64,000 nucleotides of DNA from Acheta domesticus (lineage: Eukaryota; Arthropoda; Insecta; Orthoptera; Gryllidae). The stretch lies in contig JAHLJT010009436.1 in the NCBI GenBank assembly GCA_031308135.1, positions 123,865,366 to 123,929,365 of the forward strand, given 5' to 3'. The translations under genes and the position numbers were made by a program. The notes under the pieces were generated by a model that saw only the letters and a program-made list of their open reading frames with translations, ran no database searches and was not told the DNA's origin. Shown here piece by piece: positions 1 through 10,499 of this stretch (within the stretch, counting starts at the first letter, position 1; every line of letters begins with the position of its first letter).

Positions 1-950
1 AATTTAGTAACCTTATAAATAATACACAAAAGTTATTTATATTCTGTAATTATATTTTATTTTGTAAAGTATGATATTTATTATTCAAATTCTTAATGTT
101 TACTCATTACATTTGCTGCATTACTCATTCCATAATAATGGGGATTTTTTGCATTCATATTTTTGACAAATCTGTTGTTCATTACCTTCGTAAGAAATTG
201 TTTTAACTAATGCATCTTTAATTTTGAATCATCTATCGATATTTTCAAGGTATCATACTTTTAGTTTCAAAGTAATTGTGGGAGCTATAATTTATTAGTT
301 TCTGACAAAGAATAGTATGAAATTTAATCGTTTGAAAATCATAAGATCAGTCTTTTCTTGATATTCAACTATCTGTAATACTCCGTTGCTTCAGAAACTG
401 CAAGCTTATAGCATAGTCGTAAAGATACCACAGCGCTAAACTTGTATTGTTATTCCTTGCTAATATTTTCTTTCACTTAGTGCAGCACTTTCTCTTACCT
501 TGATTTGAGATCTGCGCAACTCATCTTTCCTTTCCTTATTCCACTATTTGCGCGATGACGTACGTCGATTGCTGCATCTTTGTCGCAATCTAAGAAGGTA
601 TTGACAAGTTCTCAGTATGGATCCTTCCCGACAACAGAACATTTTAAAATGTTCAGAGCACTGAAATTATTCACACACATGAAGATTCAAGTTTGCTCTG
701 TTTCTGTGGGCAATTCTCTATTGTCACTCGTACATCGTGAAATATTGTAATATGAATTTAAAATAAAAGCAAGGAAATGCGACATAGTATGAAATAAAAC
801 GAGTTACAACATACGGGCGAAAATGATACACTACCCGTTAGAAATTCCTGCCTCTGCTCCCAACGTCGCCTCAGTTGGAAACATCTCACTCGTTTTTTTT
901 AACGTTTCCCTTCCTTATGACGTAAATTACTCTTGTCATTTTTGGAAAAT
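1..950. other. AT-rich stretch, no gene seen
   Basis: AT-rich sequence with stops in all frames and no recognisable repeat, RNA gene or element end. The single short open frame at 823-1044 runs into the HTR repeat that follows and has no protein-like features. Confidence 0.6.
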
Positions 951-994
951 CAAAAGAATTCAGCAAAATGTTTACGATATCTTTAACATTACAT

Positions 995-1545
995 TTAATA
1001 CTGTCTCTACCAAAAGTTCAAATAAAAATTGTAACCGTTTTTGATAAAATCTTGTTTATATTTTTTTAAATTGCCCATGTTTTAGTCAAAATTGTGAGGA
1101 AACTAGTACAAATTGAAGAAAAAGTATATTATCTACAGTATTGTGGTTGTAGGAAGATGCCGAAAAAATAAAAATTGTAATTTTCAAAATTTCAGAGTTA
1201 ATATTGAAAATCGGATTTACGCCATCTTTATTAGTGGATTTCACTCTAACAAGAAATTTAAAGAACTAATCTGTTTCCATTTTTGACAATATTTTGAAAA
1301 TGTCGCAGGGTCTTAAAGTATCCCCAAAATTTCAAGACATATTTTCAACCTTGCAGGGCTTAGAGCCCGAGTAGAATATTCATTTTGGCACAATTTCTAT
1401 GAATAGTTTAGCCGCTAGTGCTGTTCCTTGAGGGTTGGACGAACGTTTAAAAACAGTTTCTCGATATTAGACGACCCAAAATGTGTATTTCCGATGATAC
1501 CTTGAAATAGATTTTCCGCGGCATTCTTCATTCACTAGAAAGTAA
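995..1545 (+). repeat. HTR repeat family, copy 1 (diverged, 3' hairpin lost)
   Basis: Seen: the ordered blocks that define the family. These are a 'ctctaccaaaag' block, an 'accgtttttgataaaat' block, a 'gaagatgccgaaaaaat' block, a 'gaatattcattttgg' block, a 'gccgctagtg' block, then 'attttccgcggcatt' and a terminal GAAAGTAA. The palindromic hairpin that precedes the terminal GAAAGTAAAAA in better copies is missing here. No coding capacity. The family has no name known to me; it is defined by comparison among the copies inside this window. Confidence 0.75.
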
Positions 1546-1552
1546 TGATCCA

Positions 1553-1700
1553 ACAGAATGGCACAGACTTTCTCGCATGTTATTTTCCTAATCTGTTTAG
1601 GCACTAGCTACGTTTTAGGTTTTGCTCCATCCTTTCCCACCTGTCATCCGTAGGCCCCTAAAAGACATTTTAAACCATTTTCTCAATTGAAGGCTTGTAG
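1553..1700 (+). repeat. B segment (HTR-associated repeat), copy 1
   Basis: Starts with CAGAATGGCACAGACTTTC, which recurs at 2,251 and, inverted, near 53,430. Then follow matching 'ttttccta' and 'ttaggcactagctacg' stretches. It directly follows the end of HTR copy 1, while in copy 2 the same segment sits between HTR modules, so it belongs to the larger HTR structure. From 1,700 to 2,040 nothing further is recognisable. Confidence 0.65.
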
Positions 1701-2234
1701 GCAAAAATATGGTAACCAACACGAGACTAGTTTTATACAAACAGCGATGCTTCCGTCAGTAATAAACAAAGCAAAAATTTAATTTTCTTTAAAACTTTTT
1801 TTAAGAACCACTTGGCTTCATTCTCTCAAGAAGCATATGCCAAGACCAAAACTTCTGATGCACCAGAGATTTCATAGGCACCACTCATAACTTTTCTCAT
1901 GATTTGTAAATTGTGGGTTATCATCAATGTCCACAACCATTCAGTTTTTAGGTCCAGTAGTTACAGAATTAAAATATGATTTTCAGAACATTAAAGAAGA
2001 GTAATTAATGCCACTTACTCAGATTTTCACAGAAAAAATTGAAGCCGTTTCGAGGAAATGTCGCTAGAGCGTTTAAAAAAATGTGAAATTTTCATAGAAA
2101 ACTATTAGTTTTCCAGAAACTTCATCAAAAATAATTCGTAGCATTTATACTCACAAATTAAATTATGTATAAAAGTACGCCTTTTGTTAATAAATAAGAA
2201 GTTATTTAAATCAAATGTTTTCTTTAATATTTGA

Positions 2235-2440
2235 ACTAGTGGTGCTACAGAATGGCACAGACTTTCCCATATTAGTTTTCTATTTCCTTGGGTCTTCGCT
2301 AGCTATTCCGAATTGCCACACACTCTTGCCGCTGTCATCTATTACCGCCAAAAGTACATTTTTTGGTGTCATTTTCTTACTTTTTCGGTTTCCTATTGGT
2401 AGAACGAAAATATTAACTTTATAATATTAAAGAACACAAA
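2235..2440 (+). repeat. B segment copy 2, inside HTR copy 2
   Basis: Contains the CAGAATGGCACAGACTTTCC start and the 'ccgccaaaagtacatttttt' block. Both recur inverted at 52,215-52,370 and 53,305-53,455. It lies between two HTR modules here, which makes it an internal part of at least some copies. Confidence 0.7.
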
Positions 2441-3778
2441 AACCCAGCCGTAAATGGCAATTTTCTTTTAAAAATTATGTGCCGTTTAAGAGAAAATGGC
2501 GTTTTAGCACTACTAAAAGTGTGAAATTTGAACCTCATTTTCACAGAAAATTTTTGAGTTTTCAAAATACTTTATTTGAAGTTATATGAAGCAATTACAC
2601 TCACAAATATAATAATGTTTACAAATTGCCGGTAATGTGCATATTAAAGATGTGAGAGATCTTTCAAAAAAATTACAATTATGTAATTTTTGAAAAAAAC
2701 AAAAGAATAACTCGCTATACTAAAGAGTGTAATTAGCACTATCCGTTACAAAAGTTTCAAGAAAAAAATTGCAGCCATATACGAGAAAATGGCGTATGAG
2801 CATTTCTGAAAATGCCGAAATTTGAGCTACTTTTCACAGAAAACGGTTGTGTTTTGGAGAAACTTTACTTGACATTATTTAAAGCATATATACTCGTTAA
2901 CATAATTATGTGAGAAAATCGCTGATAATGTAAATATTAACGACGTGAGAGACAAGTAAAAAAATTTACATTTTGTAATTTTTGAAAAAACCTACCGATA
3001 GACCAAAATGGCTTTTATGTCATTGATAGAGTACATTTACCACTGTCTCTAGCAAAAGTTTAAAGAAAAAATTTGGAGTCGTTTTTGAGAAAATTTTGTT
3101 TTTGTAATTTTTTAAAATTGCACATATTGTACGTAATATTGCACGAAAACTACCAAAATTTTGAAAAACATTTACATGACCTTTATGAAAGAACTCAATA
3201 TGCAGAACAAATTTTATTTGAAGAAAAAATCTCTATCTTCAATTTTGTAGTTGGAGAAAGACGCCGAAAAAAATTCAAACTTTCACAATTTTCGAAAATT
3301 CAGAGCTGTACGTGAAAATCGGACCTATACCATGTTAAAAAGTGTATTTTGCTCTATTCGTACAAGGAATTTAAGGAAAAAATTTGGAGCCGTTTTTAAG
3401 AAAATTTTGAAAATCCCCGGGGGGGCTTCATATAAAGTACCCCCAAATTTTGAAGAATCTTTTTCAAAATCTCAAAGCTTCGACTAAAATCAGATCGACC
3501 GGGGAATATCCATTTTGGAAGACATCGTACGTATGGTTTAGGCGCTAGCAGTGTTCACAGACGGACAGACAGACGGACGGACGGACAGACGGACGTTTTC
3601 CTTTCAATTGGGTTTTCGGTATCAAGGACCTAGAAAACAGGGTTTCTGGCTACACCACGTGTTAGGGGATTTTTTTTCTTAATTTAGGAAGTGGTTTTAT
3701 CCACTTATTCGTTTTCACGGCCCGGCAATTAATTTTTTTCCGCCGAAAATTGGCCATTTTTTCGCGCAACATTACATA

Positions 3779-3832
3779 ACTTTCCCTATACTACGTATAT
3801 CACTCCGTGTATACGTACGTATACGGGAAAGT
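3779..3832 (+). repeat. Terminal hairpin of HTR copy 2
   Basis: ACTTTCCC pairs with GGGAAAGT across a loop containing GTATACGTACGTATAC, itself a palindrome. The same ACTTTC...GAAAGT pairing closes other HTR copies with different loop sequence and length. Confidence 0.7.
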
Positions 3833-3847
3833 AAAAATCGTAGGAAT

Positions 3848-4985
3848 ACACCAAAATGTCGGTTAATGCTGAATGCCAGGGCATTTAGCGCTCTCCGAAC
3901 AAAAAGTCGAAGGAAACATTTGGAACCGCTTTTGCAAAAACGTTTCTTGTTTCTAATAATGCCCATATTTCACTCAAAATAGTGTGAAGACGAATAATTT
4001 CAAAACAAATTTTGTATGATATTAATTAAAGAACTAATTGTGGAGAAGTAATAACATTGGAAGAAAAAAAAATCTCTATAAAAATTTATATCTATTAGGA
4101 GGGTCCAAAACCTTTATGCAGTTGCCGTTGTTCAAAATTCTTCTTCTTCTCCTTCTACTTCTTCTGCCTGCAGGGTTTTCCTGTGCTTACGCCTGCTCCG
4201 GGTTCTCTACCTATCTTCTTCTTGATTGCCCAGGATCTGTCTTACCTCCAGGTTGATAAGTCGAACCCCTCCAGGTTTATAACTATTTTTGGCAATTTAG
4301 CATTTGTCATTCTTTCGACATTTTTATTCCATTTGTCTCTGTTTTAGATCCGAGAGGTTAAGGAGAAGATATTTAATTTGTTCCTCATGTCGTCACTCTT
4401 TATCTGGTAGAGTTTTGGACATCTTTATAGCGACCTTGGGAAGGCCATTGCTGAGGCTTGTACACACCCAAACATTTTTTTGTATACTGAAGACTCAGAA
4501 GTTTAGATACAATAACGAATGTCGGACCTTCGCCGTCTTTAAAAGTGAAGTGCATTTACCTCTACTAGTAGCAGAAATTTAAAGAAAAAATTGGGTGCCA
4601 TTTTTTGAGAATGTTGATGAGAATGAATGAGAATTTTGAAAATGTTTCAATGACTTTTTGCAAAGTACCCGCAAAATTTAAAGGGCAAAATTTTTTACCT
4701 TCGCGTCGGTACAGATCGAAAGGAAAATATTCATTTTGGAAAAAATACTACCAATAGTCCAGGCGCTAGTGTTGTCCACTGTGGTTGGACGGACACGGTC
4801 GGACTTGTGGAAAAACACATTTTCGGTATCAAAGGAAATACAAAACGTGTATTTCCGATAAAATTTTGAAATCATTTTTCCACAAAATTACAGAACTAAT
4901 AATATACTACGTATATAGTATATAGTACTACGTATATACTACGTTTATTACTCCATATATACGAACGTATACGAGAAAGTAAAAA
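3848..4985 (+). repeat. HTR repeat family, copy 3, split by a retrotransposon end
   Basis: Starts with the 'acatttggaaccgcttttgcaaaa' module. It is interrupted from about 4,100 to 4,480 by a non-LTR retrotransposon 3' end and resumes with the 'ggaccttcgccgtctttaaaagtg' block, 'gaaaatattcattttgg', 'ccaggcgctagtgttg' and a TA/CG-rich tail (4,905-4,975, tandem 'tactacgtata' units) ending in GAGAAAGTAAAAA. The order of family blocks on both sides shows one copy broken by a later insertion. Confidence 0.78.
4130..4440 (-). pseudogene. 3' end of a non-LTR retrotransposon (reverse transcriptase C-terminal tail), decayed
   Basis: Read on the minus strand, the sequence gives peptides DDMRNKLNIFSLTSRI, then DKWNKNVERMTNAKLPKIV, then YKPGG. 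This is the order seen at the very C-terminus of many insect RTE/Jockey-like reverse transcriptases: an 'R.ELNI', a 'W..HV.RM', a 'P' and a 'YKP.G' block before the stop. A one-base frameshift separates LPKIV from YKPGG, and a stop lies before NRDKW. The element ends in a GAA-rich tail (CTT-rich on the plus strand, 4,139-4,165). Only the 3' end is present, as in usual 5' truncation. It sits inside HTR copy 3. The exact clade cannot be settled by eye. Confidence 0.65.
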
Positions 4986-7790
4986 TGTTCTCACATTATT
5001 ATCATGTAACTGTGTTGGGTTTGGAAACGGCTTTTGCCCATACAAAACGAAACGAAACTACCATATATTGGATGTTAATGCATGCTATCATTAAATAATG
5101 GTATTTTTCAAGAGGCATGTTGGCTCGTGTTTTGAGATGACCAGTAGAATACTGATGCTGATGAACTGAAAGATACAGCCATTGCCACCTTAATCATACC
5201 ATCGAGGTGGTTTTGACACAGCACCATGAAAAATCTATGAGCATTGAACATAACATTGATACCTTATTCATGTAAGGGTAATGTTAATTCATTATATTTA
5301 TCGCTATCTTGATAGATCAGTTGGCGAATCTTTAGGATTTTGAGCGACACAAGGTGATGTTCGAAACCATTCAAATTTTGTGGAAAACAATAACATCAAT
5401 AAAAATTCTTCAAATGTTTGAAATAGACGGCTTAAGGGATCAGCTTTTATTCTCCGCCAGTTGTGTGTGATGAAGTTTCATTATAGTAAAAAGTTTTGAA
5501 TTATTTTGTGTCTTGTATTGATTCGTGAAGATATTTTAATTTCAACGCTTTTGGCGTGTCAGTAATTCTTAGTGTTTGAACATAATACATCTCGTTTTAC
5601 GGAATATTTTGAATACATGTAGATTTTTGATGCCTATAATATAAATTATCGCGGTGAGTATTTTTATTCAGTTTGATGACGATTATGTTCTAGTCTTTTC
5701 ATGTTAATTTTCTTTATATATTATGCATTTTGTACCAGATTCAATGCCAATAACTGAACTCGAATTTGTAAATAGCTTTCTTCTCGAAATTAGCTCACCA
5801 CAGTTTTTCTATCTAAAAAAATAGAAATTAATCCTGCAGTCCATTTTTTAAAATTTTTAGTTGAGCATTTATTTCATCACTAGAACAACATTTAATAAAG
5901 CAAGATAACTTTAACGAATAGATCAGGGAACAGTTTTTGGTCGAAAAAATGTAAATATGTGATTAAGATTATTTTTTAACATCCAGTGTTAAACTTTTAT
6001 TTTTTTAATTTAATTTAGCTTAATTTCTCCTAATCATATGTTGTGATTCATTAAGAATACAAAAAATGCATTTCGTCGTGTTTTTATATTTTAAACATTT
6101 GTGTTGCAGCATATCGATGCACAGTTACTTGTTTGAAAATTGTTATTAATATTAGTTGTTTGCCAAGACAAATTTACTTATTTAAGAGATAGAAAATGCA
6201 ATAAATAGCACCGTAGTTATGACCTGCATGCTGTGTTATTTAATTGCAGTGGTCGAACTTGATAAAATTTCAGCCATGATTTCATTTACCTAATCTTATT
6301 ATAGTAATCGTTTAGGTAGGACTGGACGGAAATGAAATTGATGTATTTTAATTAAGCACATTTTTTAACAATAGTGTTCACAAGAATATTTTTCTGTATT
6401 AAACAAAGTACGCGCGCAACAATGTACGACAGTTGAAAATGACTGTATTGTCATGGAGTAGTGAATTACAAAAGTTAGCGTGTTTCTTGTTTTTACATTC
6501 TTAGAAAATAACTTTCTTGTATGGCCAGTATGAACTACTGAATGCGTAGGTTTCCTTGAGCTCTCAGTTGGCGCGATGTGAAAGGAGTGTAGGGAAGTAT
6601 TTATTTTGTTGGTATATCCACGAAATCAAATCTGGAGATAGTTCATTGGGGCATATAATTCCTTTTACGCAGATATAGATATTGTTGTCAAATGTTCACC
6701 AAAAACGTGTTTGCTATCTTTAATTCATAATTCGAAAAGTATACTAAATGAGAATCATTCGGGATTATGGAGTACAAGAAAAATAAGGTAGTAAACACCT
6801 AATCATTTATTTATCAATGGAAATTAATTATACATTGGAATCGTTTATTAGCAGATAGCGCTGCGTACTAGCTAAATATAAAATACAATCGATTGTAATG
6901 AAACGTTTGAATTATTCTAAAATACCTTTATTTTTTCTCATTTTTTGATTTAAATTAATTTTTATTGTCCCTGATCAAAATGAGAGTTCTTATTAAATTT
7001 TTCTTTAAACAGTTAAAGTGTAGATTTTTCTCAAGCGCTGACAATTTGCCAGAATTTATATGAATACAAAGTATGCCATTTGTGCGACTCTTTCTTCAGA
7101 CATTATTTTAGATATTTGAAAATTAATTGTATAAAAACAAACAAATTCTGTTTTCTGCTGTAGACGTTTTCTATCATTTGAAACTATATTTATTCACGAA
7201 AAATAAAATAGCAAAATGTATTGTTATTAAGAAATATTAATTCTGTTCTGTTAAATACAGTTATTTTTTTTTAAATATATTTAATGTATATCGACCTATG
7301 TAGAATATAGTTGACAACTTCTGGTTCATGTAAGTCGATCTTGGTTTCGACCATTTTCCTGAATGAAGTGAATGCAAAGGTGAAACTCTTACCGTGTTTC
7401 TGGTCAATTAAGTACAGTTTTATCCCTCTCGCAATCTTTTTAAAGTTTTATAGTATTCAAAAGTTAATTTTTATGTTAATAAATGCAAAGTAAATGACCA
7501 CGACCTAAAATAAACTTACTACTTGCAACTAACAGACAATTTTTTAAGAAATTACTACAAAATGCATAGCCTTGCAGGAAATTGAATTTTTGAAAAATGG
7601 AGAGCAATAGATTTTTTAAATTCCTTCGGTTATCATGAGACGTACAGTGACTCTTCGGCGGACTTGGAGATGGAATCCTGTAGCTCTGTCGATTGTCGGT
7701 ATCTTGCTCGATTAGAAAAGAGTAGGCAGTTTGAGTATAGGGCATTGGGACATCGCTCGGAGATAATGGGAATGAATTCTTCTTTCTGGT
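4986..7790. other. AT-rich stretch, no gene seen
   Basis: 2.8 kb of AT-rich DNA with dense stops in all frames. No element ends, GC island or RNA-gene-like sequence seen. The open frame at 7,476-7,745 (minus) is discussed among rejected items. Confidence 0.55.
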
Positions 7791-8025
7791 ACTTTTTTCG
7801 TTAGAAGAGAAAGTTATGTATTCGCATCCCGGAGACCAGCAAATTTCCGCCAGAAAAAAATGCTTAAAATTGGATAAATCCAGTTGCTATATGTAGTAAA
7901 TTACTTCCTCTAACACGTGGTGTAGCCATAATCCATGTTTTGGGTATCCTTGATACAAAAAATCTGTTGCCGGTAAAACGTCTGTCCGTCCATCCGACCG
8001 CACATGGTCAATACCCTCGCGTAAA
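7791..8025 (-). repeat. HTR repeat family, copy 4, 3' part (minus strand)
   Basis: Reverse-complement of the HTR 3' end: ACTTTTTTCG...GAGAAAGT (decayed hairpin, 7,791-7,814), then 'ggataaatccagttgctat', 'cctctaacacgtggtgtagcc' and a GTCC microsatellite. The copy is interrupted at the TAAA of the family's 'ctaaacc(g/a)' block by the TIR element at 8,026-9,057 and continues beyond it. Confidence 0.8.
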
Positions 8026-9057
8026 GCTATGCGCGCACTGTGTCGGGACGGGACGGGCAGACGGGACGTACGGGCTTTTTAAAAGTTGATTACATTGATT
8101 TCCGCGCACTCGGAAGTCACGGACAGGACGGGACGATCCACACCTTCCACCGTTTGCAAAAAGTCCAAAGGAAATATCTGCTGGACATCCCGACGTGCCG
8201 ATGGCACGGTCGGAACGGCCTTTGCGCCGTTTCAGTTGTGAGATTATGTAAAGCGTGTAGAGCGATCATGAATGGGTCTAATTTAATTATGTTGCTCCAG
8301 AATTATTCTGAGTTGTACAGCGTGATATTAAGGTTTATTTAATGTATTATCTTGTTATGAAGTGTAATTTAATTGGTTAGATAAACTATCTGAATCAGAG
8401 AGTAACATTTGCCAAATTTAAATGTCTAGCTAAATAAGAAGCTGTGCAGTACTGATGAAACTTGCACGGTGAATAAATTATCCCATTTTTTGAAATGTTG
8501 CATTAGTTCATTAATCAATGTAATTTTTTGTGTGTATCTTGCGTAAATTATTGTCTTATCAGTGCCGATTATTTTCGTAAGTTTCTAAATAAAATAATGC
8601 AATTATGAGTTCGTCCCTTAGTTCAATTTAATTGTGTTACCAACATTTATTTACATCTTATATTTTTTCAAAATATCTCATTTAGTTTCAAAGTTATCGT
8701 GAGAGATCCCAAAGAACTGAAATAATTTTTCATCTTCCACCAGGCCGGGATGTAATATGTGAAGTTCCCCTTTTGTCATCGTTATGTTTAGAAGGGAGGA
8801 GAATTTGACTTTCATCGACTCCTTGCCTAATTTCCTTTTTCTGCTATCAAAAATGAACTCAATGCGATTGCTTTTTTACTTAAATTATGGAGCCGTCATG
8901 CCCAATACAAGACACCGAGCGTGGAGCCAAACTGACTCAGAAACTGTCAGAAGTTATAGTTCCATCCCGTCCCGGCCTAGTGCGCGCGACCACACAAAAA
9001 CTGCCGACCGACCGGTCCCGTCCGTCCGTGCTGTACCAATCCAGTGCGCGCGTAGCA
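8026..9057. mobile_element. Non-autonomous TIR DNA transposon, 1.03 kb, TAAA target duplication
   Basis: Ends are inverted repeats: left GCTATGCGCGCACTG (from 8,026), right reverse-complement GCTACGCGCGCACTG (14 of 15 match). Both ends continue into CGGGACGGGAC-like sequence. A second GCGCACT plus GGACGGGAC motif pair lies about 70-80 bp inward on each side (8,104-8,135 and, inverted, 8,962-8,988), giving mirrored subterminal repeats. TAAA flanks the element on both sides (8,022-8,025; 9,058-9,061, allowing one extra base at the right end). Related HTR copies have a single TAAA at this place, so they act as empty sites. No transposase frame is present; the open frames at 8,040-8,342 and 8,784-9,155 overlap the TIRs and look like chance. 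The superfamily is not assigned. Confidence 0.72.
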
Positions 9058-9880
9058 TAAACCGTTCAGCCGATTTTCTCCAAAATTCATATTCTCCTAT
9101 TGACCTGAACGAACTCGAGGTTATGGGGGTTTCAAATGGATATTTTGATTTTTGAGATTCTCAAAAACGGCACCACTTTTCTTATCTAACTTTGTCCTCA
9201 AATAGCGAAAAGGACGGTTAAGAGAATGCTACAGGCCTCATGTTCGTTGAAATCCCAGATTTTTCGAAAATTGCAAAAGTGCCATTTTTGGGGCGAATTG
9301 CTACAACTATAATATTAAATACAGATTTTTTCCTTAATAAAATCTGTTCTTTAAAGACATCTTGAAATACGATCATGTGCAGTTTTTAAAAAATATGAGT
9401 AGTTTTCGTGTAATTGTTCGCGAAATACAGGCAATTTTAATTTTTTTAAATATTTTTTTCCTAAAGAATTACTCCAAATTTTTATTTTACTTTCTCTTCA
9501 TGTGTATGATGGGACGATAAATATGGCGCTAGTCCCATTTTCTGTACTAGCCCCATTTTCGAAAATTGCAAAAAGTTAATATTTGAAAAGTACCAAATTG
9601 AAGATAGAGATTTTTGCCTTGGACAAAGTCTGTTGTGAAACATCAGCTCTTTAAAAAAGAACATATACAATTTTTTGAAAAAACAGTAGATTTTGCGTAA
9701 TGTGTCTGAAATCTACGGAGTTTCTAAAAAAACTTTTCTCAAAAACCGCACCAATTTTTTTTATTAAATTTTCTCCTCGTATGTAACAACAGATGGTAAA
9801 ATATACGGTGCTAGTCGCAGTGTCGGCGAGCTCTTAGTATTTTCTAAAATTGAAAAAAAATTGCATGTTAGATGTATTGG
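9058..9880 (-). repeat. HTR repeat family, copy 4, 5' part (minus strand)
   Basis: Continues copy 4 after the TIR element: 'taaaccgttcagccgattttctccaaaattcatattc', then three diverged modules marked by 'ctcaaaaacggcacca' (9,165), 'gaattactccaaattt' (9,465) and 'ctcaaaaaccgcaccaa' (9,735). Module spacing is about 300 and 270 bp. Each module also holds 'tttttcgaaaattgcaaaag' and 'gatagagatttttgcc'-type blocks. No coding capacity. Confidence 0.75.
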
Positions 9881-9892
9881 GTTGAGACACAT

Positions 9893-9995
9893 TTTCAGAA
9901 GTTGACCTGAGTTCGAACCTTAGGCGCTTCTGTAGCGTCGAGGTATGGCTGACGGCGAGTTAACTCGGAGGACCTGACTTCCAGTCTCAGTGCCA
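9893..9995 (+). other. Possible degraded tRNA-like or SINE sequence beside HTR copy 4
   Basis: A short GC-richer patch in AT-rich DNA. It holds GAGTTCGAACC (B-box-like, 9,929) and TGGCTGACGGCGAGTTAACTC (D-arm-like, 9,950) but in an order that does not fold into one tRNA. A similar patch lies at the outer end of another minus-strand HTR copy (60,275-60,347). From here to 10,140 nothing else is seen. Confidence 0.2.
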
Positions 9996-10144
9996 AAAAT
10001 ATTTTTTAAAGACTGAAAATATGTTTGCACATTTATGTTGTAGTATAAATATAACGAGGCACTTAGAAATGATGCGAAAAAATATGTGCTGCTGTATCAC
10101 TAGTTTCTCTTTTCACTTGGCCTTATCGTCTTTCCCTCCCTTAC

Positions 10145-10470
10145 GGATGAGTCCGCGACGCGGCGTCGCGGCGGGTGCGCGCAAGGTATGTGTTGGCCGT
10201 GGCGGCGCTGCCGGGTTGCAACGCCACTCCGCCACGGCGCCGCCGCGGCCCCCGCCGGCCGCCGTTCGCTGCCCGCCTGCGGCTGTCGAAATGCCGCCGC
10301 CGCCGCCGCCGCAGGTGCCGCTCCAGTTGGCAGCGGCGGCGGCGCGCCAACCGCCTAGGGCCGTTGCGTCACCGTTGCGCGGCGACGACGACAGGAGCGG
10401 TGTTTACTCGTGTCGGTGCACCTCGATCGTCGTATGTCGAGCCGTGTGCCTGGGACATTGTCGTTGAACT
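10145..10470. other. GC-rich, CpG-dense island 1
   Basis: Abrupt switch from AT-rich DNA to about 325 bp that is strongly GC-rich with many CpG, including a (CCG)n run at 10,293-10,312. Three overlapping long frames on both strands (148, 69 and 106 codons) are open because TA-containing codons are rare here. None resembles a known protein. Could be an orphan CpG island, promoter or enhancer. Confidence 0.6.
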
Positions 10471-10499
10471 CGAGATATTAAAGCGCCCCTTGTAAAATG

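Larger units (their letters stand above)
2040..3838 (+). repeat. HTR repeat family, copy 2 (long, modular)
   Basis: The longest copy. It contains at least four diverged modules of about 300 bp. Each carries a 'tgagaga...ttttgaaaaaa' block, an 'agtg(c/t)aattagcactatcc' block and a 'gccgttt(t)gagaaaatggcg' block; the last block recurs near 2,040, 2,480, 2,773 and 3,076. The unique 3' part follows: a 'gtacccccaaattttgaag' block, 'gaatatccattttggaag', 'ggtttaggcgctagcagtg', a GACG/GACA microsatellite (3,558-3,596), a 'cacgtgttagggga' block, and the terminal hairpin (3,779-3,832) followed by AAAAA. No coding capacity. Confidence 0.85.

Noticed and set aside
3558..3596. GACG/GACA tract as a protein-binding array on its own
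   Set aside because: It recurs at the same position in most HTR copies and is best explained as part of that repeat.
7476..7745. 89-codon minus-strand frame (MPYTQTAYSFLIEQ...) in AT-rich DNA
   Set aside because: Somewhat protein-like at its start, but the second half looks like translated AT-rich DNA, and there is no domain, splice support or neighbouring exon.
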